Both the position numbers and the translations under genes were made by a program. DNA of 64,000 nucleotides from Jacaranda mimosifolia (taxonomy: Eukaryota; Streptophyta; Magnoliopsida; Lamiales; Bignoniaceae), in NCBI GenBank assembly GCA_018894105.1, contig CM032124.1, forward strand, positions 38,412,277 to 38,476,276, written 5' to 3'. Of the stretch, positions 1 through 11,688 are shown piece by piece. Each line of letters opens with the position of its first letter. The stretch's first letter is position 1. The notes under the pieces are model-generated. The model did no database searches, had not been told where the DNA came from, and saw nothing but the letters and a program-made list of their open reading frames with translations.

Positions 1-2581
1 GAAGGTTATAATTTCCATGGTGGCAATGAAGAAGCAGATGGCTTGCAAAGTCGCATTGCAGATGCAGCTTATGTGGCCGAAGACATAATTGAATCCCATG
101 TGGTGGATCAAATTCTTGCTCAATCCACCAGTCGTAGGAAAAAAATCAGTTCCATTGACTTGTATCAAGGTCTAGAGAAAGTGATAGAAGACATGGATTT
201 TATCAGGAAAGATGTGATGGTGATTAAAGAGAAAATAGGAATCCAATCAGATAAGCTGTGCACAAATTCGATGCCTGATGTTTCACTAGGATCTCCTCAA
301 ACGGCGCAGCACACCATGGTCGGGTTTGATGATGTCTTGATTCAGCTCATGGATAAACTCACCGGACAGCAATCTAATCGCCAAATCATCCCAATAGTTG
401 GTGTGGGCGGCATTGGTAAGACCACACTTGCTAGAAATGTTTATGAAAATCCACTTATTGCACAGTATTTTGATATTTGTGCTTGGGTTATAATATCTCA
501 AGAATATAGTGTGAGAGAAATTCTTTTAGAAGTTCTTCTTTGCCAAAAATACCGAAAGATCGAGCAAAAGTTGAGTCAAATGGGTGAATATGAATTAGGA
601 GAAAAATTATACAAGAGTTTATCAGGAAGAAGGTATTTGATTATAATGGATGATATGTGGACTGTTAAGGCATGGGATGAGGTAAAGTTCTTCTTTCCAG
701 ATAATAATAATAGAAGTAGAATAATGATAACTACTAGGCTCTCAAACGTGGCTTTGCATTTAATTGGTGACCGTGGCCTTGAGATTAATTTCTTGGATGA
801 TGATAAAAGTTGGAATCTACTTTGTAAAAATGTTTTTGGGGAAAAAGGTTGCCCTATTGAATTGGAGGGAATCGGAAAGAAGATTGCAAAAAGTTGCAAA
901 GGACTTCCTTTGTCAATTGTGGTAGTTGGAGGACTTCTAGCTAAGTCCAAACAAACAAGAGAATTCTTGGAATATATTGCAGAGAATTTAAATTCAATTG
1001 TAAATTTAGAAGATAATGAGCGTTGCTTGAAAATATTATATGGGAGTTATAATCAGTTACCAGTTCATCTAAAGCCATGTTTTCTCTATATGGGAGCTTT
1101 TCCTGAAAATAGTAAAGTTCGTGTCTCAGAGCTAATCAAACTATGGGTTGCCGAAGGATTTCTAAAACCAATCAGCGGCAAAAGCTTGGAAATGGTTGGG
1201 CAAGAGTACCTAAGAGAACTCATCAGCAGAAATCTCATTTTAGTTCACCAGTGGGGGTCTAATGGGAAAATAAAATTCTGCAACATCCATGACCTCTTGA
1301 GGGACCTATGCTTAAGAGAGGCTCGGAAAGAGAAGTTTCTTTGTGTCACGAGACAGCACAGTCTTTACTTTCCACCAGGCATAAATGCCCAACGCCGCAT
1401 TGCTATTCATCGTAGCACATCGAAGGAGGAATATCTCCCCCTTGTTCTTCAAGCCTCCCAATCTGCATCCCTCGCCCGTTCTTTGATATGTGACTTTCTA
1501 GGAGTGTCACCACCCCTTGATTTTAGACTGTTGAGGATATTGAAAGTGGCTGATAAACGCCTGGGAGCTTTACACTCCTTTGATCATCATGGGGTTTTAG
1601 AATCGCTTAATTTTCAAAGACTAAGAAAATATTCTATAGAAGCTTATTTTCAGCTAGTTAACTCGCGATACCTTGCTATCATAGCTGATCGGAATTCAAA
1701 ATTTCCTTCTTCAGTCTACCTCCTTTGGAATTTACATACGTTAATTGTTCGGGATACCTGGGAGACAATTGCACCACCTGAAATTTGGCAGATGCCTCAA
1801 CTTAGGCATGTTGAGTTCGACAGACTATCTTTCGGATCCTTTGATGGATTGGGGAGATGACTTTGTTTTGGAGAACCTGCAGAAGCTATTGCAAATAGGA
1901 AATTTCAGTTGTGGTGAAGAAGTGGTTAAGAGAATTCCCAATGTCAAGAAATTGCAAATATTTTATAATGATTTTGAAGAAGGATCAGGATCACGTTATT
2001 GTCTCAACAATCTTTGCCGTCTGCATAAACTCGAGTCCCTCGGTTGTTTCTTTGCAGCAGGATTGAAACCAAGCCGGAGTGATTTGCTGCAGAACCTCAC
2101 TTTCCCTCATTCCCTCAAGAAGTTAACTTTAGTCAATAGCCACCTCCATTGGGAAGACATGAACACAAAGATAGGTCCATTGCCCCTTCTTGAAGTGCTC
2201 AAACTGGGAGAGTGGTCCTTCATAGGCCCCACGTGGGATACAGTTGAAGGGCAATTCCCCAGCCTAAAATTCTTGGCAATTGAAATGTGCGCTAATATGG
2301 AGTGCTGGATTACAGACAGCACTCACTTTCCACACCTTGAGCGCCTTGTTCTTCGACATTTAAGAAAGTTGAAGGAAATCCCTTCAGATATTGGAGAAAT
2401 ACAAACACTTCAATCAGTTGAGTTGGAATGCTGTAGCGATTCTGCCAACGTTTCTGCTAAAGAAATACTAGAGGAACAGAAGGAACTTGGCAATGAGGAC
2501 CTTCAAGTTCGAGTTCACTCAAGGGAACAGATCCAAGAGGAGGACTTGGCAAATCCCAACTTTCAAGATGAAAATGGGTAA
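1..2581 (+). pseudogene. NLR-1: CC-NB-ARC-LRR (R1-type) gene, 5' end outside window, one frameshift
   Basis: This is an intracellular immune receptor of the CNL class; family members sense pathogen effectors and trigger defence. The frame is open from base 1, inside the CC domain, so the start codon lies upstream. Visible in order are AEDIIESHVVD, the P-loop GVGGIGKTT (400-426), kinase-2 YLIIMDDMW, RNBS-B, GLPL (CKGLPLS), RNBS-D (CFLYMGAFPE), NIHDLL in the MHD position, and LRRs. Frame 1 runs to a stop at 1858-1860. The homologous LRR sequence continues in frame 2 (about 1825-2581, ending FQDENG). Alignment with sister copies places a 2-nt loss near 1826-1835, in the stretch that reads DELCLPDP in NLR-7. 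No other lesion is visible, so this is a young pseudogene, a truncated product of about 620 residues, or a sequencing error. Confidence 0.9.
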
Positions 2582-3837
2582 GAAATTATGATTAATTAAT
2601 CTTCCATCATTGATATTAAGCCATTTTTTCCTCTTTGTATATTCATAAAGATGAAAGGAAAATATAAATTAATTAACTTTTACGCCTTTTTCTCCTTTAA
2701 TTTAACCTTTCTGAATTTTGCTTCTGATCATTAGGTATATTTTTTTTAAACATGGTATTACCTTACAGCTGCAGCATAGTCTGAAACTACCTATGGAACA
2801 TGGGAGAATGCAGGCCTCCGGAGGAGCCTGGGGCAAATTGAGATGTTTGAACTCAGGTTAACTGTATGGTATGTTCAATTTACATCTCAATGTTTGTACT
2901 CGAGAATTCCACCCCCCCCCCCCCCCCTCAGAAGTAACTGTTTCTTTTCTGAGCAAACGGGGTTGAAATTTAGTGCTTGTGCGGTTAATTGGATTCAAGA
3001 CTTCTTCTATCTGGTGTTCCATTTCCAGGCTGACTGGTTTGCCTTGTGATTAATTTTCTAAGTGTTTTTGGGATAAATTATAGAACTGCAGCAACTCTAT
3101 TGTAGTCTTGAAGATTTGGCAGTGGCCGGCGAGACTTTGAGGTGCAACAAAGCTTGATAATTAATGAAGACCTTTAAGTTGAGGTTCACTAGAGATAAGA
3201 CCACAGAAATTTTTCTTGGTTTTCTTCATATGAAACTTAATTTGGAACCACATGTAATTTCTTCAAATGTTTTAAGTTTTATTAATACTGTAGCCAAATA
3301 AATTTTGAGTCAGAACAAAATTTTGTGATAGCTTGGCGAGCCATAATTTTCCAGTTGAATGGTGAGTACTGACCCACAGCAAGGTTACTGAATCCCATAG
3401 TGTTTCTTTTCTTTCTTGGGTTCATTCTTCTGTATGTTGTGTTTTACATTTTACTATTTTCACTGTTACAAAAATTCAAACGCACGAAGTTAATAAACAA
3501 CGAAAAGGTCGACAATGGGTTTCTTAAGTTTCGTATTATAAAAGATTTTGTCTCTAATGAAGTTGAAATGGGCACCAGTATCAAAGTGCATCAAAGTACA
3601 ATTCTGATTTTAAAGTTAACATTGAATTGAAAAAAAACTATAGAGCGAATAAATTCTTTTATGTTGGATTCAGATTCAATACATGGAATTTGTCAGTCCA
3701 GCATGGAGAAGGCTTACTTTTATAAGTAGAAATTATCTTCTTCTACGCGAGCACTTATAAACCAAACTTCCTTTGTGCTCTATGGCGCTATAAAAACAAA
3801 TTTTATAGTCAGATTGCCGAGTAAACGAATAGAGTTT
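2582..3837. other. NLR-1 3' flank and spacer with a small NLR-tail relic
   Basis: No gene is supported here. The short open frames near 2843 and 3400 resemble no protein. Bases 3330-3362 repeat the NLR C-terminal coding string (gcttggcgagccataa), so a second, decayed NLR tail lies in this spacer. Bases about 3530-3790 resemble 34370-34620 downstream of NLR-6, showing that the spacer itself was duplicated with the genes. Confidence 0.6.
2912..2927. repeat. C16 homopolymer
   Basis: Sixteen consecutive C in an AT-rich spacer; its length is likely to vary or be misread. Confidence 0.9.
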
Positions 3838-4189
3838 GAAGCAATCTTAATTTGACTTTCTGGTGGGATCAGAATAGCCAGACTGCTAAACTAATTTTTC
3901 AATTGCAACTTGTCTAGTTATATTTATGTCTTTTAAATCCTACAAATATCATGTTTCCATTCCATCAAATTGTTTAGCCATTAAACATTGTCTCCATGTG
4001 ATGTCGCTATCAACAGTGGCCTTTCTGGGAGGTTGATCTGGCAAAACAAACAGTTAAATAAATGTAATTGATCTTTTTAAAAGTCTTCTCGGCAAGTCTC
4101 CACGGCAAGCCAACCCCTGAAATCTTAGTTCTATTTCATTTCAGCTGCAATGCTTCCATAGATATTGCTGCAATTTTCTGAATCTTAAG
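3838..4189 (+). promoter_or_regulatory. NLR upstream block of NLR-2
   Basis: This is a copy of the shared upstream block. It contains gcaatcttaatttgac, a run ending in gccattaaacattgtc, and a segment resembling gtaattgatctttataaaag about 110 bp before the ATG. Here the TATA-like core reads tttttaaaag (about 4074-4083) instead of tttataaaag. The TTGAC core matches a W-box, the WRKY site. Promoter function is inferred from position and conservation. Confidence 0.55.
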
Positions 4190-6860
4190 ATGGCGGCATA
4201 TGCAGTCTGGTTTCTCTTATGCATATTATAGAGCAGATCCAGAATCATTCTCACCCTCCCATTTTTCCTGACAAATAACAAACTGAAGCTCTCATAGAAA
4301 AGGTTACTTTCTTGCAAGATTTTCTTGAAGGTTATAATTTCCATGGTTGCAACAAAGAAGGAGATGGCTTGCAGAGTCGCATAGCAGATGCAGCTCATGC
4401 GGCAGTAGACATAATTGAATCCCATGTAGTGGATCAAATTCTTGCTCAATCCACAAGTACTACTCTTGGGGATAAGGTGATCAGTTCCATTGACTTCTAT
4501 CGATGTCTACAGAAAGTGATAGGAGACATGGATTTTATCGAGAAGGAGGTGATGGACATTCAAGAGAAGATGGGAATCCAAGATCAGCTGTACGTAAATT
4601 CAACGCCTGATGTTTCACTAAGATCTCCTTCCACGGGGCAGAACACCATGGTCGGTTTTGATAATGTCCTAATTCAACTCATGGATAAGCTAACCAGACA
4701 ACAAACTAATCGTCAGATCATCCCAATTGTTGGCATGGATGGTATTGGTAAGACTACACTTGCTAAAAATATTTATGAACATCCATTTACTGTGAACTAC
4801 TTTGACATTCATTCTTGGGCTACAATTTCTCAAGAATATAGCGTGCGAGAAATTCTTTTAGAACTTCTTTGTCAGATAAGCGAAGAAAAGATGGAAACAT
4901 TGAGTGAAAAGAGTGAAAAAGTTTTAGGCATACAATTACACAAAACTTTATTTGGTAGAAGGTATTTGATTATATGGAGTACTGAGGCATGGAACAAGAT
5001 AAAGGTTTTTTTTCCAGATAATAGTAATAGAAGTAGAGTAATGGTAACCACTAAGCTATCAAATGTGGCTTCGCATTTAAGCGACGCTAGTGGCCTTCAA
5101 ATGAAGTTTTTAGATGAGGATGGAAGTTGGAATATACTTTGCAAAAATGTGTTTGTACAAGAAGGTTGCCCTCTTGAATTGGAGAAAATTGGAAGGAAGA
5201 TTGCCAAAAATTGCAAAGGACTTCCTCTATCAATTGTTGTGATTGGAGGACTTCTATCAAAGTCCAAACCGACAAGAGAATATTGGGAATACATTGCAGA
5301 AAATTTACATTCAATTATGAATTTAGAGGATACTGAACGTTGCTTACAAATATTATATACAAGTTATAATCAATTGCCGGTTCATCTAAAGCCATATTTT
5401 CTTTATATGGGAGTTTTTCCTAAAGATGATAAAATTCATGTATCCCATCTCATCAAACTATGGATCGCTGAGGGATTTTTAAAACCAATTAGTGGCAAAA
5501 GCTTAGAAGAAGTTGCAGAAGAGTACTTAAAGAATCTTGCCGACAGAAATCTCATTTTAATTCACAAGTGGAGGACTAATGGAAAAATAAAATCCTTCAC
5601 GATCCATGATCTCCTGAGGGACCTTTGCTTAAAAGAAGCTGAGAAGGAGAAATTTCTTTGTGTGAGAAGGCAACATAGTCTTAACATTCCACAAGGCATG
5701 AATACTACCCGCCACATTGCTATTCACCAGAGCACATCGAAGGAGGAACATCTTCCTCAAGTTCTCAATGCCTTGCAATCTGCATCACTTGCTCATTCTT
5801 TGATATGCGATTTTTGGGGAGTTTCACCGTCTCTTAATTTCAGATTGTTGAGGGTATTGAAAGCCGTTCATCCTCAATATTCTCTAGAAGCTATTTTTCA
5901 ATTAGTGAAGTTGCGGTACATTGCTATCATGACTCCTTGGGATATATATTTCAGATTTCCTTCTTCAATCTACCTCATTTGGAATCTACAGACATTAATT
6001 GTTCCAGGTACCATGTTTTATTATTTTGCACCATCTGAAATTTGGAAGATGCCTCAACTTAGGCATGTGGAGTTCAAAGTCCTCTGTCTCCCAGATCCTC
6101 CAAGTGACGGGTCTGATGACTTAGTTTTGGGGAACCTACAGATGCTCTTAAGTATAGAAAATTTTAAGTGCAGTGAAGACGTGGTTAAGAGAATCCCCAA
6201 TATCAAGAAATTGAAGATATTTTATAACAAGCTTGAGGAAGGGTCAAGGTCGCAATATTGTGTCAACAATCTTGGCCGTCTGCATAAACTCGAATACCTT
6301 TCTTGCTGGTTCGTAAAGATGAGAAACCAAGCTGGAATGATTTGCTGCAGAACCTCACCTTCCCACATTCTCTCAAGAAGTTAACTTTAGAAGGCAGTTA
6401 CCTCCAATGGGAAGACATGGCAACAAAGATAGGTTCTTTACCCCTTCTTGAAGTGCTCAAACTGAGAAGGTACTCCTTCATAGGATCCAAGTGGAAAACA
6501 GTTGAAGAGCAGTTCCCCTGCTTAAAATTCCTGCTAATTGAGTATTGCGAGGATCTAGAAGACTGGCTCACAGACAAAACCCATTTTCCACGACTTGAGC
6601 GTCTTGTTCTTGGAGGATTAGACAAGTTGAAGGAAATCCCTTGGGGTATTGGAGAAATCCCAACTCTACAATCAATTCGGTTGGCATGTTGTAGCGATCC
6701 TGCTGTCATTTCTGCTAAGAAAATACTTGATGAACATGAGGAACTTGGCAATGCAGGACTGAAAGTTCGAGTTCAAATCTTCAAGAAGTTTGAATCTGCC
6801 GTGACAGATTACTATCGTCTTTCTGACATTGATATTAATGAATTTGCAGAGGATGTTTGA
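4190..6860 (+). pseudogene. NLR-2: CNL pseudogene lacking kinase-2
   Basis: The ATG at 4190 aligns with the MAAYAALVSL start of the intact copies. A 1-nt loss about 15 bases later shifts the frame, and TAA at 4276-4278 interrupts the correct frame. A long open frame then runs from about 4279 to 6384. It has the P-loop GMDGIGKTT, RNBS-B, GLPL (CKGLPLS), RNBS-D (FLYMGVFPKD), TIHDLL and LRRs. The kinase-2 region reads GRRYLIIWSTEAW, while sisters have YLIIMDDIWSTEAW. Twelve bases are gone, taking both Walker-B aspartates, so ATP hydrolysis should be lost. A 1-nt loss near 6310-6340 moves the last LRRs (to stop at 6860) into another frame. Its C-terminal tail (FAEDV) differs from the other copies. 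Confidence 0.93.
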
Positions 6861-7228
6861 AGTTTGGTTGATTGTTTGGTACTTAACGAATTGATTTTTC
6901 CTTTTCTTTTTCTTCCTTTCTAATTTTGTGTTTCAATTATGTTATTCGTAAAACTTTTCCTCTTTCTTTTCGTTATTATTTTTTTAATTTGCATCTATAA
7001 TTTCCACGGAAAGCCTCCAATTGTGAAGCAAAGGACTGAGAATGCGTGTAAGTTGATTGACTAATAAATTGCATGTCTAAACTGGTTCAATCCCTACTAT
7101 GGCTACTAATATTAGTAGAGGTTGGCATAATATAAATCATTTCATTGTTTGTTTTTATCACTGATGACTAATCCAGAAGTTAACAATAGTTGGTTTCTTT
7201 TTCAATTATTATGGAAAAATTGTACTAG
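6861..7228 (+). other. NLR-2 3' flank with omega-amidase last-exon relic
   Basis: The flank holds pyrimidine-rich sequence typical of this family's 3' side. Bases about 7009-7064 can be read, after one small frame correction, as ESLPIVKQR followed by a diverged stretch ending KLID and TAA. This resembles the KQRRGDLYQLVD C-terminus of plant omega-amidase/NIT2 proteins. The same short exon occurs downstream of NLR-7 and NLR-9. Confidence 0.5.
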
Positions 7229-7515
7229 AGATTGGAGCAATCTTAATTTGACCTTCTGGTGGGAGCTGAAGAGCCTGCCTGTTATACTAATTTTTCCAAT
7301 TGCAAGTTGTCTAGTACTATATATTTCTTTAAATCCCACCAACTTCATTAACGTCGACGCTATTTCATTTTATAAAGAGAAATATTAAATATTGTCTCAG
7401 TCCATATATTTTCGTTCTTGGCGTCGGCTTCAGTGTGAGGCCTACCAAAACAAAATAGTAGAATTATTGTAATTTTCTTCATCGAAGTCTTCTCAGCAAT
7501 AGTCTTCTCTCGGTT
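7229..7515 (+). promoter_or_regulatory. Orphan NLR upstream block
   Basis: The block begins ggagcaatcttaatttgacc and continues through ttaaatattgtctcagtcc to a region matching the TATA-proximal part, but no NLR start follows. The TTGACC at about 7249 is a W-box match. I infer a promoter left behind by a lost or rearranged copy. Confidence 0.5.
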
Positions 7516-8649
7516 TTGTCTATCTTTTTATGAATGAAGTTTTAGCATGGAGAATGATCAGCTGCAGTGGAAGAAAATTGCAGAGCATCATCTGTATGGA
7601 GATTTTTTTTCATTTCTTATTTTATTTTATATGGATTTGCTTAACTTTTTTAAGTATGTGGATGGATGGTTTGAAGACTTTCAGTTTCAGGAGTTCCCTT
7701 CTTCCAGGCCGGCTTCTTTGACTTGTGATACTTTAGGATTCTCGGTCAATTGATATATATATATTTTTTTGTAGCAACTTCATTTGGACCTTAATTTATT
7801 TGTCCACTGGGAGTTTGAAGTTTATTCAACATGTTCAAATTTAAGTTAACTAATGAAGCTTGGAGACAATATCAACAAAAGGGTGAGTTGAAATGGTGCT
7901 GTTGGTATGAACTCTAACCAACATATACCTGGTTTTTCCTTACAAGTGAATTTATTCTTGTTATATAATTTTAGAAAGAGATTACTTTATAGTCCATCTA
8001 CCTACTAAATTCCTACAGAGGTATAGATCACTGGCAGTTTTATCTCAATCTATACTTTTTCCTATGTCATTAGGAAAACATAATTTGATCAGAATCAATT
8101 TACTTCTTGAGTTGGTTTATGAGCAATTGTTTTATGGTTTTCCTATGCCAAAATACTTTTACTATGGTAGGAAGGAAAAGACTATTTGAGATTACTTTTT
8201 AATATAGAATTTTCTCAATTGGGTTGTTGTGAATGATCAGGAAACTCCATACTATAGGAGAAAATTTTAGGAAATAAGAAAAATCAAGTCTGTCTTAGAC
8301 TTGATCCCCAAGAACCAAATCAAATTCCAACCAACTAGAATATTAAATTCTCACTATTTTAAAATACCAAATCCCATAAGCCTATAACATTTGAGACACA
8401 ACATATATAACACACGCTGTCTAGCAATGTCGAATTTGCGTAAAAGTGACTATAGGAAACTACTCTGAACTTTCTTAAGTTAAAATCAAAATGCAAATAT
8501 ATAGAATGAGAATTCTTTCTTCTTGTCTTCAGGTTCAATATACATATATATATATATATATGTTTACAAATATGACAGTCGAATACAGTGAATGGAATAA
8601 CAACATAGAAATTCCTGCATAACGATAGAGCAAAGTTGTTTTCTTTCAA
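7516..8649. other. Spacer between orphan block and NLR-3 block
   Basis: No gene is supported. Around 7690-7735, sequence resembling ccaggctggctttgacttgtgat matches the NLR-1 3' flank near 3020, so this is 3'-flank material. Bases 8430-8600 resemble the 3530-3790 spacer. A short TA microsatellite lies at 8543-8561. Confidence 0.5.
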
Positions 8650-8999
8650 TCTTGGAGCAATCTTGATTTGAATTTCCAGTGGGAATTGAATAGCCAACCT
8701 TTCATACTAAATTTTCAATTGCCAGTTGTTTAATATGTATTTCTTTAAAACAAACCAACAACATTTCTACCTAACCATCAAATTATTTAGCCATTAAACA
8801 TTGTTTCAGTCCAATTAAAGTCACTCTCAGATAGGCGGCTTTCAATGGAAGCCTTTCAAAACAAATAGTTAAATTATTATAATTGATCTTTATAAAAGCC
8901 CTCTTGACAAGGCTGCACAGATGTCCAGTCCATCAGATATCATAGTTTCCTTTTCATTGATTTTACCTGCACTACTTCCATATCTAGAGAAAGAGATCC
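8650..8999 (+). promoter_or_regulatory. NLR upstream block of NLR-3 with intact TATA box
   Basis: This shared upstream block carries tttataaaag at about 8889-8898, roughly 105 bp before the ATG at 9000, the usual TATA spacing for a short 5' leader. The TTGAC core seen in most blocks reads ttgaatt here. Confidence 0.6.
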
Positions 9000-11688
9000 A
9001 TGGCGGCTTATGCAGCTTTAGTTTCTCTTCTGCATATTATTGAGCAGATTCAGCATCATCCTTGTCCCCCAATTTCTCTTGACAGACAACAAGCTGAATC
9101 TCTCATTGAAAAGGTTACTTTCTTGCAAGTTTTTCTTGAGGGTTACAATTCCCATGTTGGCAATGAGGAAGTAGATGGCCTGCAGAGTCTTATCGCAGAT
9201 GCAGCTTATGCGGCCGAAGACATAATTGAATCCCATGTAGTGGATCAAATTCTTGCTCAATCCACAAGTACTACTACTCATGGGGAAAAGACGATCAGTT
9301 CCATTGATTTCTATCAAGGTGTGCAAAAAGTTATAGAAGACATGGATTTTATCAAGAAGGAGGCCATGGAGATTCAAGAGAAGATGGGAATCCAAGACCA
9401 GCTGCACAGAAATTATGCTCATGGTGTTTCACTAAGATCTCCTTCCACAGGGCAAAACACCATGGTCGGGTTTGATGATGTATTAATTCAACTCATGGAT
9501 AAGCTGACCGGGAGACAAGCTGATCGCCAGCCAGATCATCCCAATTGTTGGCATGGGCGGTATTGGTAAGACTGCACTTACTAGAAATATTTATGAAAAT
9601 CCACTTATTGTGCAGCACTTTGACATTCGTGCTTGGGTTACAATATCTCAAGAATATGACTTGCAACAAATTCTTTTAGAACTTCTTTGTCAGATAAGCC
9701 AAGAAAAGAGGGAAAAATTAAGTAGAAAGACTGTAAAAGATTTAAGCTTACAGTTACACAAAAGTTTATCACGTCGAAGGTATTTAATTATAATGGATGA
9801 CATATGGAGTACTGAAGCATGGGACAGGGTAAAATTCTTCTTTCTAGATAACAATAATGGTAGTAGAATAATGATAACCACCAGGCTATCAAATGTGGCT
9901 TTGCATGTAAGTGGCACTAGTGGTTTTGAGATGAATTTTTTAGATGAGGATAAAAGTTGGAATCTACTTTGCCAAAAAATATTTGGAGAAGAAAGTTGCC
10001 CTCTTGAATTAGAGAAAATTGGGAAGGAAATTGCCAAAAATTGCAAAGGACTTCCCCTGTCACTTGTCGTGATTGGAGGACTTCTAGCAAAGTCCACACA
10101 GACACAAGAATATTGGAAATATATTGCAGAAAATTTGAATTCGATTGTAAATTTAGAAGATAAGGAACGTTGCCTAAAAATATTGCACACGAGTTATAAG
10201 CAATTACCAATTGATTGAAAGCCGTGTTTTCTTTATATGGGAGCTTTTCCTGAAGACACTGTGATTCGTTCCTCTGAGCTTATCAAACTATGGGTTGCTG
10301 AAGGATTTCTAAAACCCGTTAATGGCAAAATCTTGGAAGAGATTGCAGAAGAGTGCTTGAAAGATCTTATTGATAGAAATCTCATTTTAGTTCATAAACG
10401 GGGGATTAATGGAAAAATAAAATCCTGCAAGATCCATGATCTCTTGAGGGACCTATGCTTAAAAGAGGCTGAAAAGGAGAAATTTCTTTGTGTGAGAAAG
10501 GAGAATAGTCTTAAAACTCTACAAGGCGGCATAAATACCCAACGCCGTATTGCTATTCATCAAAGCACAAAATTGGATGAGGAACATCTCAATCTAGTCT
10601 TTGATGCTATGCAATGTGCACCACTTGCTCGTTCTTTGATATGCAATTTTTGTAGAGTTTTACCATTACCCAATTTCAGATTGATGAGGGTACTAAGAGC
10701 AGTTGATGAAGATTTTTTATATCTTAAGGGAAGACATCCTCTAGAAGCTATTTTTCAGCTAGTTAACTCACGACACCTTAAGATTCAGGCTACTTGTGAT
10801 CTAAATTTCACATTTCCTTCTTCAACATGCCTCCTTTGGAATCTACAGACATTAATTGTCGCTGGCGTGCGTAAAAGTATTATTGCACCAGTTGAAATTT
10901 GGAAAATGTCTCAACTTAGGCATGTGGAATTCAATGAACTCTATCTCCCAGATCCTTTGAGTACAGCAGATCACTGTGTTCTTGAGAACCTACAGACGCT
11001 CTTGAATATAGGAGATTTCAAGTGTAGTGAAGAGGTAAGTAAGAAAATCCCCAATATCAAGAAATTGGGAATATTTTATAGGCAATTTGAGGACGGATCA
11101 AGCTCACACTATTGTCTCAACTACCTCGGCCGTCTACATAAATTGGAATCCCTTTTTTGCTTATTTTTTAATGTAGGCCAAAGAAATGATTTGCTGCAGA
11201 ATCTCATCTTCCCATGTTCTCTCAAGAAGTTGACTTTGTGGGGCAGCCACCTCCAATGGGAAGACATTACCACAAAGATAGGTTCATTACCCCTTCTTCA
11301 AGTGCTCCGACTGAGAGTCCGTTCCTTCATTGGACCTGAGTGGGAAACAGTTGAAGGGCAATTTTGCAGCCTAAAACTCCTGGAAATTGCCGATTGTTAT
11401 GGCCTGGAAAACTGGATAACAGACAGCACCCACTTTCCATGCCTCGAGGGTCTTGTTCTTCGAGGATTATATAAATTGAAAGAGATCCCTTGGGGTATCG
11501 GAGAAATACCAACTCTACAATCAATTGAGGTGGATGAGTGTTGTGATTCTGTCGTGATTTCTACTAAGGAATTACAAGAGGAACTTGGTGATGTAGACTG
11601 GAAAGTCCGAGTTCGAACACACTCAAGTTCAATGGAGAGCTTGGCAGGTGATAATTTTCTGGTTAATTATTCGGTGTTTTCCTCATGA
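9000..11688 (+). pseudogene. NLR-3: nearly intact CNL with one frameshift and one stop
   Basis: The ATG at 9000 gives MAAYAALVSLLHIIEQ, then AAEDIIESHVVD. At about 9530 the bases gatcgccagccagatc carry an extra 4-nt ccag relative to all sisters. This shifts the frame just before the P-loop and ends the first frame at 9569. The NB-ARC continues in the new frame: GMGGIGKTA, YLIIMDDIW, RIMITTRLSN, CKGLPLS. A TGA at 10216-10218 replaces the Leu codon in QLPVHLKPCFL. The same frame then reopens through FLYMGAFPED, KIHDLL and the LRRs to the stop at 11686-11688. Two point-like lesions break a gene that is otherwise full length, with an intact TATA region, so this pseudogene is recent. It could be functional in another haplotype. 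Confidence 0.93.

Noticed and set aside
286..501. Minus-strand open frames inside the NLR genes (for example 286-501, 576-950, 9690-10190, 21029-21772, 50416-50853)
   Set aside because: They mirror conserved NB-ARC codons on the other strand, recur at the same place in each copy, and show no motif of their own.
2843..3630. Short open frames at 2843-3049 and 3400-3630
   Set aside because: They lie in duplicated 3' flank/spacer sequence, are not open in the other copies, and encode no recognisable protein.
7149..7753. Open frames 7149-7388 and 7530-7753 after NLR-2
   Set aside because: The first lies in the upstream block and the second in flank sequence; neither is conserved in other copies of those repeats.
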